From Rhizobium sp. ZPR4 (GTDB lineage Bacteria; Pseudomonadota; Alphaproteobacteria; Rhizobiales; Rhizobiaceae): a DNA stretch of 64,000 nucleotides. Positions 18,545 through 27,641 of the stretch are shown here, piece by piece. The stretch spans positions 1,116,001-1,180,000 of the forward strand of contig NZ_CP157967.1 of the NCBI RefSeq assembly GCF_040215725.1. Reading direction: 5' to 3'. Both the position numbers and the translations under genes were made by a program. The notes beneath the pieces are model-generated. The model saw only the letters and a list, made by a program, of their open reading frames with translations. It was not told the origin of the DNA and searched no databases. Position 1 is the first letter of the stretch. Each line of letters begins with the position of its first letter.

Positions 18545-18640
18545 TGCTACAGGGTGGAGAACGTTACTTCGCCTCACGAATGGTTTCAGCTTATTCGTGA
18601 TCGCAAAAGCCGAATCCGAGAGGGTTCGGCTTTTGTATTT
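18545..18640 (+). ncRNA. Candidate small RNA with Rho-independent terminator
   Basis: A TATAAT-like hexamer (18533 area) is followed by about 90 nt that encode no convincing protein and end in a strong terminator: inverted arms AAAAGCCGAA (18605-18614) and TTCGGCTTTT (18625-18634), then a short T-rich run. A second stem within the body (CACGAAT ... ATTCGTG, 18578-18602 area) is plausible. No gene on the plus strand precedes it, so the terminator needs its own transcript. RNA family not identified. Confidence 0.45.
18605..18640 (+). terminator. Rho-independent terminator of the candidate small RNA
   Basis: Perfect 10-bp stem (AAAAGCCGAA / TTCGGCTTTT) with a 10-nt loop, then GTATTT. The A-rich left arm lets it work in both directions. 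Confidence 0.65.
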
Positions 18641-18703
18641 CTAAGCCGCGCCACCGCGACAATCCTCCAATTTACCTCTCTTCAAGATTCTTGGTTTGTT
18701 CCT

Positions 18704-18744
18704 AGTTGGATTTTCCGGACAGATTCTGTCCGGAAAATCCAACT
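18704..18744. repeat. Perfect 41-bp palindrome (20-bp arms, 1-nt centre)
   Basis: The left arm starts AGTTGGATTTTCC at 18704 and is exactly reverse-complemented at 18725-18744, with a single T between. It has no T-tract, lies about 100 bp from the 3' end of nrdJ, and is not part of any gene I can see. It could be a bidirectional terminator core, a cruciform, or the remnant of a mobile-element end. Confidence 0.85.
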
Positions 18745-18806
18745 GATACTGAAACCGAATTAGCAGGCTTGTGATCCGTGTAATCGGTATCGGGATGCAT
18801 TTCCTA

Positions 18807-18826
18807 CTGGGCGGATGACCGCCCAG
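18807..18826 (-). terminator. Hairpin downstream of nrdJ
   Basis: Stem CTGGGCGG / CCGCCCAG with an ATGA loop, 18 bp after the nrdJ stop. There is no T-tract, so it may act as a transcript-stabilising hairpin rather than an efficient terminator. Confidence 0.45.
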
Positions 18827-18844
18827 AGTAATACCTTCTCGCGC

Positions 18845-21800
18845 TCAGCTGCAGCCGCTCGTCGCGCCGCAAGTGTCGCACTTTTCGCAGGTGCCGTTGC
18901 GGACCATCGTGAAGTTCTGGCACTCGGTGCACATGTTGCCGGTGTAGCCCTGCATGATGGAGCGGGCGCGGCGTTCGGATTCCAGCTTCTTGGCCTCGGT
19001 CTTCGCGGCTGCCGCGTCGCTTGCGGCCTTGTCGCTGAAGAGGCCGGTGTTTTCCGTCGTTTCGCTTGCCAGTTCTTCTGCAATCTCTTCGGCCAGTTCC
19101 TTTGCTCGCTCTTCGTAATCGCGCTTGAAGGCGACGACTTCGGAGGTGGAGACGGCGCCGGCCGGTTCCAGCTTGCGCACCGTGTTGCCGGCAAAGGCTG
19201 TCACAGTCGAAAGCGAGGCGGCGCGAGCCGGGGCGGCGGTTGCCGAACCCTTGACTTCGGCTGCCGGACGCTCGCCCGATGTCGGAACCAGCGTCGGCTT
19301 GTATCCGCGGGTCAGGCCCTTCGAGACGACGTCGGCCTTGCCTTCGGAAACACCGCGGCCAAGCGCCGTGTTGTTGAAGTCGGACGTGTCGACATGGGCA
19401 AGGTCGTGACGGCTGAGATAGGAGATCGCCAGTTCGCGGAACACGTAGTCGAGGATCGACGTGGCGTTCTTGATGGCGTCATTGCCAGTCACGATGCCGG
19501 CCGGCTCGAACTTGGTGAAGGTGAAGGCGTCGACATATTCTTCGAGCGGCACGCCATACTGCAGGCCGAGCGAGACGGAGATGGCGAAGTTGTTGATGAA
19601 GGCGCGCAGGGCAGAGCCTTCCTTGTTCATATCAAGGAAGATTTCGCCGAGACGGCCGTCGTCATATTCGCCGGTGCGCAGGAAGATCGTGTGACCGCCG
19701 ATCTTGGCCTTCTGGGTGTAACCCTTGCGGCGGCTCGGCAGCTTTTCCTGCGTGCGGACGACCTTTTCGATCACGCGCTCGACGATCTTTTCCGTGATGG
19801 TAACGGCCTGTGCGGCTGCCGGGGCCTGCAGGAATTCTTCCAGCGCATCCTCGTCGCTGTCGTCCTCGATCAGCGAGGCGTTCAGCGGCTGGCTGAGCTT
19901 GGAGCCATCGCGGTAGAGAGCGTTCGCCTTCAGGCCGAGCTTCCAGGAGAGCATGTAGGCGTTCTTGCAATCCTCGACGGTTGCTTCGTTGGCCATGTTG
20001 ATCGTCTTGGAGATGGCGCCCGAGATGAATGGCTGAGCTGCCGCCATCATGCGGATATGGCTTTCGACCGAGAGATAGCGCTTGCCGATCTTGCCGCACG
20101 GATTGGCGCAATCGAAGACGGCGAGGTGCTCGTTCTTCAGGAACGGCGCGCCTTCCAGCGTCATCGCACCGCAAACGTGGATGTTCGCAGCCTCGATGTC
20201 CTTCTTGGAGAAGCCGAGATGGTCGAGCAGGTTGAAGCTCATGTCGGCCATCTGCTCGTCGGAAACCTTCAGCGTGCCCTTCAGGAAGTCAGCGCCGAGC
20301 GTCCACTGGTTGAAGACGAACTTGATGTCGAAGGCGCTCTTGAGCGCGGCGTTGACGGCATCGACCTTCTCGGCCGTAAAGCCCTTGGCCTTCAGCGTCG
20401 AGGGGTTGATGGCCGGAGCCTGATTCAGGTTGCCGTGGCCGACTGCATAAGCCTCGATCTCGGCGATCTGGCTTTCGGAGTAGCCGAGCGTGCGCAGCGC
20501 TTCCGGAACGGCGCGGTTGATGATCTTGAAGTAGCCGCCGCCGGCAAGCTTCTTGAACTTTACCAGGGCGAAGTCCGGCTCGATACCGGTCGTGTCGCAA
20601 TCCATGACGAGGCCGATCGTGCCGGTCGGCGCGATAACGGTTGCCTGTGCGTTGCGGTAGCCGTGCTTTTCGCCGAGTTCCAACGCCTTGTCCCAGGCAG
20701 CCTTGGCATGGGCAACGAGATCCTGGTCCGGATTGTCGGAATGGATGAGCGCCACCGGATTGACGGACAGGCTCTCATAGCCCGAGGTCTCACCGTAAGC
20801 GGCGCGGCGATGGTTGCGGATGACGCGCAGCATGTTCTCGCGGTTCGGCTTGAACATCGGGAACGTCCCGAGCTCGGAGGCCATTTCGGCTGAGGTCGCA
20901 TAGGCGATGCCGGTCATGATCGCGGTCAGCGAGCCGGCGATGGCGCGGGCTTCGTCGCTGTCATAGGGAATGCCCGACGACATCAGTAGGCCGCCGATAT
21001 TGGCGTAGCCGAGGCCGAGCGTGCGGTATTCGTAGGAAAGCTCGGCGATACGGCGCGAGGGGAACTGCGCCATCATCACGGAGACTTCGAGAACGACCGT
21101 CCAGAGACGGACGGCGTGTTCGTAATCGGCGATGTTGATGCGCTTCGTCGCTGCATCCTTGAAGGTCATCAGGTTCAGCGAGGCGAGGTTGCAAGCCGTG
21201 TCGTCGAGGAACATGTATTCCGAGCACGGATTGGATGCGCGGATCGGGCCGGCAGCCGGGCTGGTGTGCCAGTCGTTCATCGTCGTGTTGAAGTGCAGGC
21301 CCGGATCGGCCGATGCCCAGGCGGCGTAGGAGATGGATTCCCACAGGTCGCGGGCCTTCAGCGTCTTGACGACCTTGCCGTCCTTGCGGGCGGTCAGGTG
21401 CCATTCGCCATCATTCTCGACGGCGCGCAGGAAGTCGTCCTTGATCGAGACCGAGTTGTTGGAGTTCTGGCCCGAGACGGTGAGATAGGCTTCCGAATCC
21501 CAATCCGTGTCGTAGGTCTTGAATTCGAGATCCGTATAGCCCTGGCGGGCGAACTGGATGACGCGCTGGACGTAGTTTTCCGGAACCTGGTCCTTCTTGG
21601 CGGCGCGGATCTCGCGCTTGAGGGCAGGGTTCTTGGCCGGGTCGAAGCAATCGTCGTTGTCGCCTTCGCAATTGACCGTCGCCTTCATGATCGCCTTCAG
21701 ATGCTTGGCGACGATCTTCGAGCCGGTAACGAGGGCAGCAACCTTCTGCTCTTCCTTGACCTTCCAGTTGATGTAGTCCTCGATATCCGGATGGTCGATG

Positions 21801-22651
21801 TCGACGACGACCATCTTGGCGGCGCGGCGGGTCGTGCCGCCCGACTTGATGGCGCCGGCAGCGCGGTCGCCAATCTTGAGGAAGCTCATCAGGCCGGAAG
21901 AGCGGCCGCCGCCGGAAAGCTTTTCGCCTTCGGCGCGCAGCATCGAGAAGTTCGAGCCGGTGCCGGAACCATACTTGAAGAGACGGGCTTCGCGAACCCA
22001 AAGGTCCATGATGCCGCCTTCGTTGACGAGATCGTCCTCGACGGACTGGATGAAGCAGGCATGCGGCTGCGGATGCTCATAGGCCGACTTGGACTTGGTG
22101 AGCTTGCCGGTGAACGGGTCGACATAATAGTGGCCCTGGCCAGGACCGTCGATGCCGTAGGCCCAGTGCATGCCGGTGTTGAACCACTGCGGCGAATTCG
22201 GCGCGACGCGCTGGGTTGCGAGCATATATGCAAGCTCGTCGCAGAACGCCGATGCGTCTTCCTCGGAGGAGAAATAGCCGCCCTTCCAGCCCCAATAGGT
22301 CCAGGTGCCGGCGAGGCGATCGAAGACCTGACGCGCATCAGTTTCCGAGCCGCTCTGCTGATCCTTGGGCAGATCCTTCATGGCGGCATCGTCGGGCACG
22401 GAACGCCACAGGAAGGAAGGAACGTCGTTTTCCTCAACCTTCTTGAGCTTGGCGGGGACGCCGGCCTTGCGGAAATACTTCTGTGCCAGAATGTCGGCGG
22501 CAACCTGCGAGAACTGCGCGGGTACGTCGATGTTTTCGAGGCGGAACACGATCGAACCGTCAGGATTCTTGATCTCGCTCGTCGCCTTGCGGAACTCTAT
22601 CTCCGCATAAGGTGACTGGCCGGCCTTCGTAAAACGACGTTCGATGCGCAT
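18845..22651 (-). CDS. nrdJ: Vitamin B12-dependent (class II) ribonucleoside-diphosphate reductase
   Basis: 1268 residues, the full-length alphaproteobacterial class II enzyme. It reduces ribonucleotides using adenosylcobalamin, so needs no oxygen. The N-terminal part has NSPQWFNTG; the catalytic barrel has the PCSEY motif in [20 protein letters not shown], and [13 protein letters not shown]. The C-terminus ends in a zinc-ribbon-like Cys cluster ([16 protein letters not shown]) that delivers reducing equivalents. NrdR-box-like sites lie about 140-180 bp upstream. No cobalamin riboswitch is seen upstream. Confidence 0.97.
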   Translation of the reverse strand: MRIERRFTKAGQSPYAEIEFRKATSEIKNPDGSIVFRLENIDVPAQFSQVAADILAQKYFRKAGVPAKLKKVEENDVPSFLWRSVPDDAAMKDLPKDQQSGSETDARQVFDRLAGTWTYWGWKGGYFSSEEDASAFCDELAYMLATQRVAPNSPQWFNTGMHWAYGIDGPGQGHYYVDPFTGKLTKSKSAYEHPQPHACFIQSVEDDLVNEGGIMDLWVREARLFKYGSGTGSNFSMLRAEGEKLSGGGRSSGLMSFLKIGDRAAGAIKSGGTTRRAAKMVVVDIDHPDIEDYINWKVKEEQKVAALVTGSKIVAKHLKAIMKATVNCEGDNDDCFDPAKNPALKREIRAAKKDQVPENYVQRVIQFARQGYTDLEFKTYDTDWDSEAYLTVSGQNSNNSVSIKDDFLRAVENDGEWHLTARKDGKVVKTLKARDLWESISYAAWASADPGLHFNTTMNDWHTSPAAGPIRASNPCSEYMFLDDTACNLASLNLMTFKDAATKRINIADYEHAVRLWTVVLEVSVMMAQFPSRRIAELSYEYRTLGLGYANIGGLLMSSGIPYDSDEARAIAGSLTAIMTGIAYATSAEMASELGTFPMFKPNRENMLRVIRNHRRAAYGETSGYESLSVNPVALIHSDNPDQDLVAHAKAAWDKALELGEKHGYRNAQATVIAPTGTIGLVMDCDTTGIEPDFALVKFKKLAGGGYFKIINRAVPEALRTLGYSESQIAEIEAYAVGHGNLNQAPAINPSTLKAKGFTAEKVDAVNAALKSAFDIKFVFNQWTLGADFLKGTLKVSDEQMADMSFNLLDHLGFSKKDIEAANIHVCGAMTLEGAPFLKNEHLAVFDCANPCGKIGKRYLSVESHIRMMAAAQPFISGAISKTINMANEATVEDCKNAYMLSWKLGLKANALYRDGSKLSQPLNASLIEDDSDEDALEEFLQAPAAAQAVTITEKIVERVIEKVVRTQEKLPSRRKGYTQKAKIGGHTIFLRTGEYDDGRLGEIFLDMNKEGSALRAFINNFAISVSLGLQYGVPLEEYVDAFTFTKFEPAGIVTGNDAIKNATSILDYVFRELAISYLSRHDLAHVDTSDFNNTALGRGVSEGKADVVSKGLTRGYKPTLVPTSGERPAAEVKGSATAAPARAASLSTVTAFAGNTVRKLEPAGAVSTSEVVAFKRDYEERAKELAEEIAEELASETTENTGLFSDKAASDAAAAKTEAKKLESERRARSIMQGYTGNMCTECQNFTMVRNGTCEKCDTCGATSGCS

Positions 22652-22786
22652 GGTCCCAATCCTTCATTCGTTGGTGCGCGCCCGCAAGAAAACTGGGCGC
22701 AGATATTCTCATTCCGGCATCGCGAATTCAACGCGCAGCCAGTCTCTGATCCGCTTTCTGACAGGAGGTGTCATCCGGAGATGTCT

Positions 22787-22833
22787 TTCCTGTATCTTGT
22801 GGTGATGGTGGCTGCAAACACTAAATATAGTAT
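22787..22833 (-). promoter_or_regulatory. Tandem NrdR-box-like sites upstream of nrdJ
   Basis: ACACTAAATATAGTAT (22818-22833) matches the 16-bp NrdR consensus ACACWATATVTWGTGT at most positions. A half-degenerate copy, TTCCTGTATCTTGTGG (22787-22802), lies exactly 31 bp away. A spacing of 31-32 bp is the established arrangement for NrdR boxes on the same DNA face. They sit 136-182 bp upstream of the nrdJ start. Confidence 0.55.
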
Positions 22834-23062
22834 TAACAGCTTATTGCCGCCAGTCCCCGCATCTATTTTTTGGCAGCATCGATATCGGCACAAAAACCCT
22901 CTCGGCGGTCACCGGCTAGGGTGAACCGCCTTGAATCCAAATCCGATTTCGAAATGAGAACCAGCCCTCGTAAACCCGCCTGGTCCAGTCGCCGCCGCAA
23001 CGTCGTCCATTAACTTTGAAAGACCCGATTCCGTCAAGGGGTGGTTTGCTAGGGATTGTTAA

Positions 23063-23078
23063 CCACAATATCTTGTGG
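23063..23078. promoter_or_regulatory. Strong isolated NrdR-box-like dyad; DnaA-box overlap possible
   Basis: CCACAATATCTTGTGG matches the NrdR consensus at 14 of 16 positions with perfect CCACAA/TTGTGG arms, but lies 412 bp upstream of nrdJ with no partner at 31 bp. It overlaps TTAACCACA, one mismatch from a DnaA box (TTATCCACA), and TGTGGAAAT follows at 23086. Both readings remain open. The rest of 22834-23423 holds no convincing gene. Confidence 0.4.
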
Positions 23079-23423
23079 GCTTGCCTGTGGAAATTGGGGA
23101 AACGCCAGTAGAGCAAGAGATTCAAGAGCTTGGGGAGGGATGCTCGCCCTTTGTGCGACCGTTGACGCAGCAAGTATCATCACTGGCAGAGTCGAAAGCG
23201 ACAAAAATGTGACCGTGACCTCGATGCCATTGGCAGGGCAGCAAATTCATGCCGTGGAGCATCATGATTCGCGCGGAACGCCTTGAATCTCACGCTTTCT
23301 CGCCCTTAGGAGGCCTACTAAATCTAGTGGGCGCCGCAGCGCCCACCTCTATTACCGTTATTCGAATCATATTTCGCCAGGGCGCACGGATCGTGACTGA
23401 TTCGCGCTGCTGGCCACTGGAGA

Positions 23424-23921
23424 TCAGCCGCGATGACCCTTGGCGATCGGCTCCTGATAGCTGAAGCCCATGTCCCAGGGGAAGTAGATCCAGGTATCCT
23501 GGCTGACTTCGGTGATGAAGGTGTCGATGGTTGGCACACCAGTCGGCTTGGCATAGACGCAGGCGAAATGCGCCTTCGGCAGCATGGCGCGGACCTCGAG
23601 GGCCGTCTTGCCGGTATCCGTAAGGTCGTCGACGACGAGGACGCCTTCGCCACCATTGACGGACAATTCCGGTGCGATACCCTTCAGCAGGTTCATTTCG
23701 CCCTGGCTGGAATAGTCGTGATAGGAGGCGACGCAAACCGTCTCGATCAGCCGGATATTGAGCTCGCGCGAGATGATGGCGGCCGGCACCAGGCCGCCGC
23801 GGGTGATACAGACGATTGCCTTGAATTCACGGTTGAGGCCGGCAAGCCGCCAGGCAAGCGCGCGCGCATCGCGATGGAACTGATCCCAGGATACGGGAAA
23901 GGCTTTATCGGGCAGGGACAT
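23424..23921 (-). CDS. gpt: Xanthine phosphoribosyltransferase
   Basis: 165 residues from ATG 23921 ([16 protein letters not shown]); the frame extends upstream without similarity. It salvages xanthine/guanine to the nucleotide with PRPP. The PRPP-binding motif is [13 protein letters not shown] (about 85-97) and the upstream loop is [10 protein letters not shown]. The length matches Gpt of Rhizobiales. It stands alone between noncoding stretches on both sides. Confidence 0.92.
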   Translation of the reverse strand: MSLPDKAFPVSWDQFHRDARALAWRLAGLNREFKAIVCITRGGLVPAAIISRELNIRLIETVCVASYHDYSSQGEMNLLKGIAPELSVNGGEGVLVVDDLTDTGKTALEVRAMLPKAHFACVYAKPTGVPTIDTFITEVSQDTWIYFPWDMGFSYQEPIAKGHRG

Positions 23922-24184
23922 GGCAGAAAGCTCCGGGGCATGGAATAATAACACACCGGCAGCACCGGCGACCCTGAGCAGACCCCGCGGCGGGCGCGGA
24001 CCAAGAACCAAATCCGGAACGCGATTCGCTTGCTATCTGCTTGAACAGGATCTCATCCGGGGAAAGCCATGGCTTTCGGGATCATGCTCCTTCGACCGCG
24101 CGAACGGTTCCCTGGCGGGAATTCTGTCATCGGTCGCTGCTTTCTGCTGGATTTACGGGCAAAAGGCAATAGCTGCCAAGCGGC

Positions 24185-24210
24185 CAACCGGTGCACATTT
24201 GCACCGGTTG
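24185..24210 (-). terminator. Hairpin downstream of the universal stress protein gene
   Basis: Perfect 11-bp stem CAACCGGTGCA / TGCACCGGTTG with a CATT loop, 26 bp past the stop. No T-tract follows. Confidence 0.5.
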
Positions 24211-24235
24211 CCACAGGATTTGAGCTTTCAGCCGT

Positions 24236-25081
24236 TCAGCGGGCCAGCAGCGTCATCGCGGTCATCGATTGCAGCAGGGTGCGCGTCGTGCCGCCGAAGA
24301 TCATCTGCCACAGCCAGGAATGCGTATAGGCGCCCATGACCAGCAGATCGATACTGTCGTCCACCAGCCGGTTTTCAATCACTTGCGACGGCGTCGACTT
24401 ACCGCTGCACGCCGCCGTTTCGAACCTGGCGCGAACGCCATGACGCGTCAGCGCTGCGGCAATCTGGACACCGGTTTCCTTGGAGGGATGCGGGTCTTTC
24501 TCCGACGTGCTGACGGAAAGAATCTCGACTGAATCCGCGGCCTTTAGGAAAGGCAGCGCATCGAAGGTGGCGCGGGCCACTTCCTTGGAGCCGTTCCAGG
24601 CGATCAGCACGCGGCGGACGGGCTTCGGCTCCTTGAGAATGTAGGGGATGAGCAGGACCGGCCGGCCGCTGTCGAACAGGAAGGTTTCGACATCGACCTG
24701 CGTGTCGGCGTATTTCGACGGGTCGGGCTGCACGGCCACCAGGAGATCGGCGCTGCGCGCGCTCTCGATCAGCGGTTCGGTGCCATAGCCGACCGTACTG
24801 GTAAAGCTGTGCCATTCATAGGCGAGGCCGGCGCGTTCCATCTTGGAGCGGAACACCCGCTCGATTTCGACCGCCTGATTATGGGCGACATCCTGAAGCG
24901 CCTGAACCGCGACGGGGTCAGGAATCTCCATCGGCGCCACCAGCGGCACGGTCGAGACGATTTCCGCATGAAGCCCGACGACATAGGCGCCGTGCTCCTT
25001 TGCAAGCGCTGCCGAAAACTCCGCAGCGATGCGCGTATTGTCGGGATTATCGAGAACGGTCACTATCGTTTTGTAGGACAT
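24236..25081 (-). CDS. Universal stress protein, two UspA domains
   Basis: 281 residues from ATG 25081 (MSYKTIVTVLDNPDN), with GGGAGATC upstream; ATG 25096 is an alternative. The first UspA-like half is degenerate. The second half begins VRRVLIAWNGSKEVARATFDALPFL and ends with DLLVMGAYTHSWLWQMIFGGTTRTLL, which is the ATP-binding GxxGxxxxxxxG(S/T) region in a variant form. Cytoplasmic. Stand-alone gene. Confidence 0.88.
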   Translation of the reverse strand: MSYKTIVTVLDNPDNTRIAAEFSAALAKEHGAYVVGLHAEIVSTVPLVAPMEIPDPVAVQALQDVAHNQAVEIERVFRSKMERAGLAYEWHSFTSTVGYGTEPLIESARSADLLVAVQPDPSKYADTQVDVETFLFDSGRPVLLIPYILKEPKPVRRVLIAWNGSKEVARATFDALPFLKAADSVEILSVSTSEKDPHPSKETGVQIAAALTRHGVRARFETAACSGKSTPSQVIENRLVDDSIDLLVMGAYTHSWLWQMIFGGTTRTLLQSMTAMTLLAR

Positions 25082-25318
25082 GAAGAGATCTCCCATGCGG
25101 AAGGGTTGGATCGGATCATGATATCAGCATTCCGCTATAAAATAATGTTCGGAATAGCCTTAGGGTTCCCTCGAAAGTGCACGCCCTCGTTGAATGTCAG
25201 GCTTCAGCAGACTGATTTTCCATACAGCGCCGCGCATCATATATGACGCGCAAAGGTCGCTGTAGCACTTTAGGTCTGCTGCATAATTTTATCCTTAAAT
25301 CGATCCCGATTGAAGGAA

Positions 25319-26074
25319 TTATGCAGTCGCTTTCGACTGTCGGATGGCTTCGATCATCGCGCGCACTTCCGCTGCGACACTTTCGACCAGCTCGGCGGAA
25401 CGGCCTCTGACGACGATTTCCGTCGAGAAGAATTGGCCGACATAGCGCGGGTAGGAGCCGATACTGGTGTCGGGATGCGCCTTCTGGATGAGGCCAAGCG
25501 GCGTGCCGATCTCGCCCTCGCCATAGGGGCAGGAAATTGCTGTTGACAGGATGCGTGCGCCGGTCCTGAGCGTCGGGATGACGTTGTCGAGCATCGCCTG
25601 GAAAACCTGCGGCACGCCGGCCATCACATAGACGTTGCCGATGTTGAAGCCCGGAGCGGTCGACACCGGATTGGCGATATGCTTCGATCCCACGGGCATC
25701 CGAGCCATGCGCTGGCGCGCCTCGGTGAATTCCATCTCGCGCCGGGCATACATTTCGCCCATGATCCGCATGGCCTCGGCATCGTGCTCGCAGGGCACAC
25801 CGAAAGCCTTGGCGATGGCATCGGCGGTGATGTCGTCATGCGTCGGGCCGATGCCGCCAGAGGTGAAGACATAGTCATACTGACCGCGCAGAGCGTCCAG
25901 CGCTGAGACGATCGCATCCTCGTCGTCGGCCACGATGCGGACTTCCTTCAGGTCGATGCCGGCCAGCAGCAGCACGTCGGCGAGGTGGCCGATATTCTTG
26001 TCCTTCGTCCGGCCGGAGAGCAATTCGTCGCCGATGGCGAGCATGGCGGCTGTGACAATGGTTTCGTTCGACAT
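25319..26074 (-). CDS. Molybdopterin-binding / CinA-type MoCF domain protein
   Basis: 251 residues from ATG 26074 (MSNETIVTAAMLAIGDELLSG). The MoCF_biosynth domain shows AIGDELLSGRTKDKN, FTSGGIGPTHDDITADAIA and the later MAGVPQVFQAM. This is the CinA N-terminal domain without the C-terminal nicotinamide-nucleotide amidase, common in Rhizobiales. ADP-ribose pyrophosphatase activity is known for CinA relatives; here it is inference. Confidence 0.88.
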   Translation of the reverse strand: MSNETIVTAAMLAIGDELLSGRTKDKNIGHLADVLLLAGIDLKEVRIVADDEDAIVSALDALRGQYDYVFTSGGIGPTHDDITADAIAKAFGVPCEHDAEAMRIMGEMYARREMEFTEARQRMARMPVGSKHIANPVSTAPGFNIGNVYVMAGVPQVFQAMLDNVIPTLRTGARILSTAISCPYGEGEIGTPLGLIQKAHPDTSIGSYPRYVGQFFSTEIVVRGRSAELVESVAAEVRAMIEAIRQSKATA

Positions 26075-26315
26075 GAAGACATCCAGGAAAATGCGCAGTC
26101 GGCGCGTTCGAAAAAGGTTCGAGATAGGTAGCGTTGTTTGCGGCGAATGCAAACGCTCCTTTTGCTAGGGCGCTGGTCATCACAAGATGTTGCAAGTGAA
26201 TTTCCGTCTACACAGGATGAACACTGCGTTCTGAGCGCGGGGGCTGCGCCCCTGTCGCATCGCTGATACAACATTCCTCGACATTCAACGCGTCCAACAA
26301 ACGGGAGACGTTCTC

Positions 26316-26915
26316 ATGGCTAAGGTTCTGGTTCTCTATTATTCCGCTTACGGTCACATCGAGAAGATGGCCTATGCTGTCGCAGAAGGTGCAAAGTCCG
26401 CCGGCGCGGACGTCACCGTCAAGCGCGTGCCGGAACTCGTTCCGGAAGAAGTCGCCAAGGCCTCCTACTTCAAGCTCGATCAGGAAGCTCCGATCGCAAC
26501 GCCGGACGAACTGGCCGAATATGACGCCATCATCGTCGGCGCCGGCACCCGCTTCGGCACGGTCGCCTCGCAGATGCGCAATTTCTGGGATCAAACCGGC
26601 GGCCTCTGGTTCGGCGGCAAGCTCGTCGGCAAGGTCGGGTCGGTCTTCACCTCGTCCGCAACGCAGCACGGCGGCCAGGAATCCACCATCCTCGGCTTCA
26701 TTCCGACGCTCCTGCACCACGGCATGGCCGTCGTCGGCCTGCCCTATAGCTTCCAGGGCCAGATGGGCACGGAAGAAGTCAAGGGCGGCTCGCCATACGG
26801 CGCTTCGACGATCACCAACGGCGACGGCTCGCGCCAGCCTTCCGAAATCGAACTGGAAGCAGCAAAGTACCAGGGCGCCCACGTCGCCAAGATCGCTGCG
26901 AAGCTCACCGCTTAA
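26316..26915 (+). CDS. wrbA: NAD(P)H:quinone oxidoreductase type IV (WrbA)
   Basis: 199 residues, a flavodoxin-like FMN protein that reduces quinones by two electrons. The N-terminal FMN loop is [15 protein letters not shown]. The family marker [22 protein letters not shown] and [16 protein letters not shown] are intact. The ATG has GGAGA upstream (AACGGGAGACGTTCTC). It is the last clear core gene before the tRNA-Leu junction. Confidence 0.95.
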   Translation: MAKVLVLYYSAYGHIEKMAYAVAEGAKSAGADVTVKRVPELVPEEVAKASYFKLDQEAPIATPDELAEYDAIIVGAGTRFGTVASQMRNFWDQTGGLWFGGKLVGKVGSVFTSSATQHGGQESTILGFIPTLLHHGMAVVGLPYSFQGQMGTEEVKGGSPYGASTITNGDGSRQPSEIELEAAKYQGAHVAKIAAKLTA

Positions 26916-26941
26916 TTCGATCTTTTCACATCATTGAGAGA

Positions 26942-26966
26942 GGCGCGGCGAAAGCTGCGCCTTTTT
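26942..26966 (+). terminator. Rho-independent terminator of wrbA
   Basis: GGCGCGGC, GAAA loop, GCTGCGCC, then TTTTTCGTTT, 27 bp after the wrbA stop. Confidence 0.8.
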
Positions 26967-26993
26967 CGTTTGGACTTTAATGGAACTTGATCT

Positions 26994-27050
26994 TGGTGCG
27001 GACGACGGGGGTCGAACCCGTACAACCAAAGGTCGAGGGATTTTAAGTCC
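26994..27050 (-). tRNA. 3' fragment of tRNA-Leu(TAA), integration junction (att)
   Basis: Read on the minus strand this is the anticodon loop CTTAAAA (anticodon TAA), a class II long variable arm with an ACC/GGT stem, a T-arm ACGGG-TTCGACC-CCCGT, the 3' acceptor strand CGTCCGC, and ACCA. The 5' half (acceptor GCGGACG, D arm) is missing: similarity stops just 5' of the anticodon loop, where the stem no longer pairs. The chromosome lies on the CCA side and foreign DNA on the other. This is the remnant att side of an integration into a tRNA-Leu gene. Confidence 0.85.
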
Positions 27051-27316
27051 TGTACGGTGATAGGTAAGTTGCTGTTATTACTATATAATATTTGTTATTT
27101 TACGTCAATGTGTATGATAATGTGTACGATTTGAATACGAAGTTTTTCAGCTTTCAAGCATAACCAGGGGGGTCGATATCATCGCATCGGCTAACATAGC
27201 TGCCGTGCCCACAGGAATTGGTTGGCGTGAAAGCTCAAATGGGTGGCAGGAAATTCCTTGGATAATTTCACGCTGGGCTGTAGATTTACATTGACCAATT
27301 TCACGCGGGGGTAGAA
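27051..27316. other. Junction DNA with short direct repeats
   Basis: AT-rich element DNA with no gene. The repeat AATGTGTATGAT / AATGTGTACGAT (27109-27134) is the kind of spaced motif bound by integrase arm-binding domains. It abuts the tRNA-Leu fragment, but no integrase gene lies between it and the next module. Confidence 0.45.
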
Positions 27317-27637
27317 TTGACAACGATCAAATTTGAAGCGCAGGAAGGGACAGATCTTCACGATCGACTTTCTGAACAGGGGATCAACGCCGTCGTCATT
27401 GAGGCCAAAGGCGTGGCAGAACTCAGTACACTGCTGGTCGCGGTCGGCGGCGGCGCCGGGATCGCGGCAATTGTTAAGCAGATTGCTGCCGCTATCCGTA
27501 GCTACTTCCAGGGGCGGGCGGAGCTCGAAAAAGCACGCCGGGTTAAGCTAAGCGTCGGCAATGTCAAGATAGAGGTCGCATCAGACGATGTCGATACCGC
27601 TATGGAAACGTTGAGAGAGGCTCTGTCGAAAGGCTGA
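27317..27637 (+). CDS. Effector-associated constant component 1 (EACC1)-like protein
   Basis: 106 residues. The protein has an N-terminal alpha/beta segment, a central Gly-rich hydrophobic stretch (LVAVGGGAGIAAIVKQIAAAI), a basic RSYFQGRAELEKAR turn, and a C-terminal VKLSVGNVKIEVAS strand pair. That layout is the EACC1 family defined next to caspase and other protease effectors in bacterial conflict systems. It ends 4 bp before the caspase gene. EACC1 is thought to be a regulatory or adaptor component; its exact action is not known. Confidence 0.7.
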   Translation: MTTIKFEAQEGTDLHDRLSEQGINAVVIEAKGVAELSTLLVAVGGGAGIAAIVKQIAAAIRSYFQGRAELEKARRVKLSVGNVKIEVASDDVDTAMETLREALSKG

Positions 27638-27641
27638 TCTT

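Noticed and set aside
22652..22915. Possible cobalamin riboswitch ahead of nrdJ
   Set aside because: No B12-box-like sequence or expected helices could be found; short NrdR-like sites explain the region better.
22916..23173. 85-residue minus-strand frame upstream of nrdJ
   Set aside because: Basic, Trp/Arg-rich composition, no ribosome-binding site, and it runs through the regulatory region.
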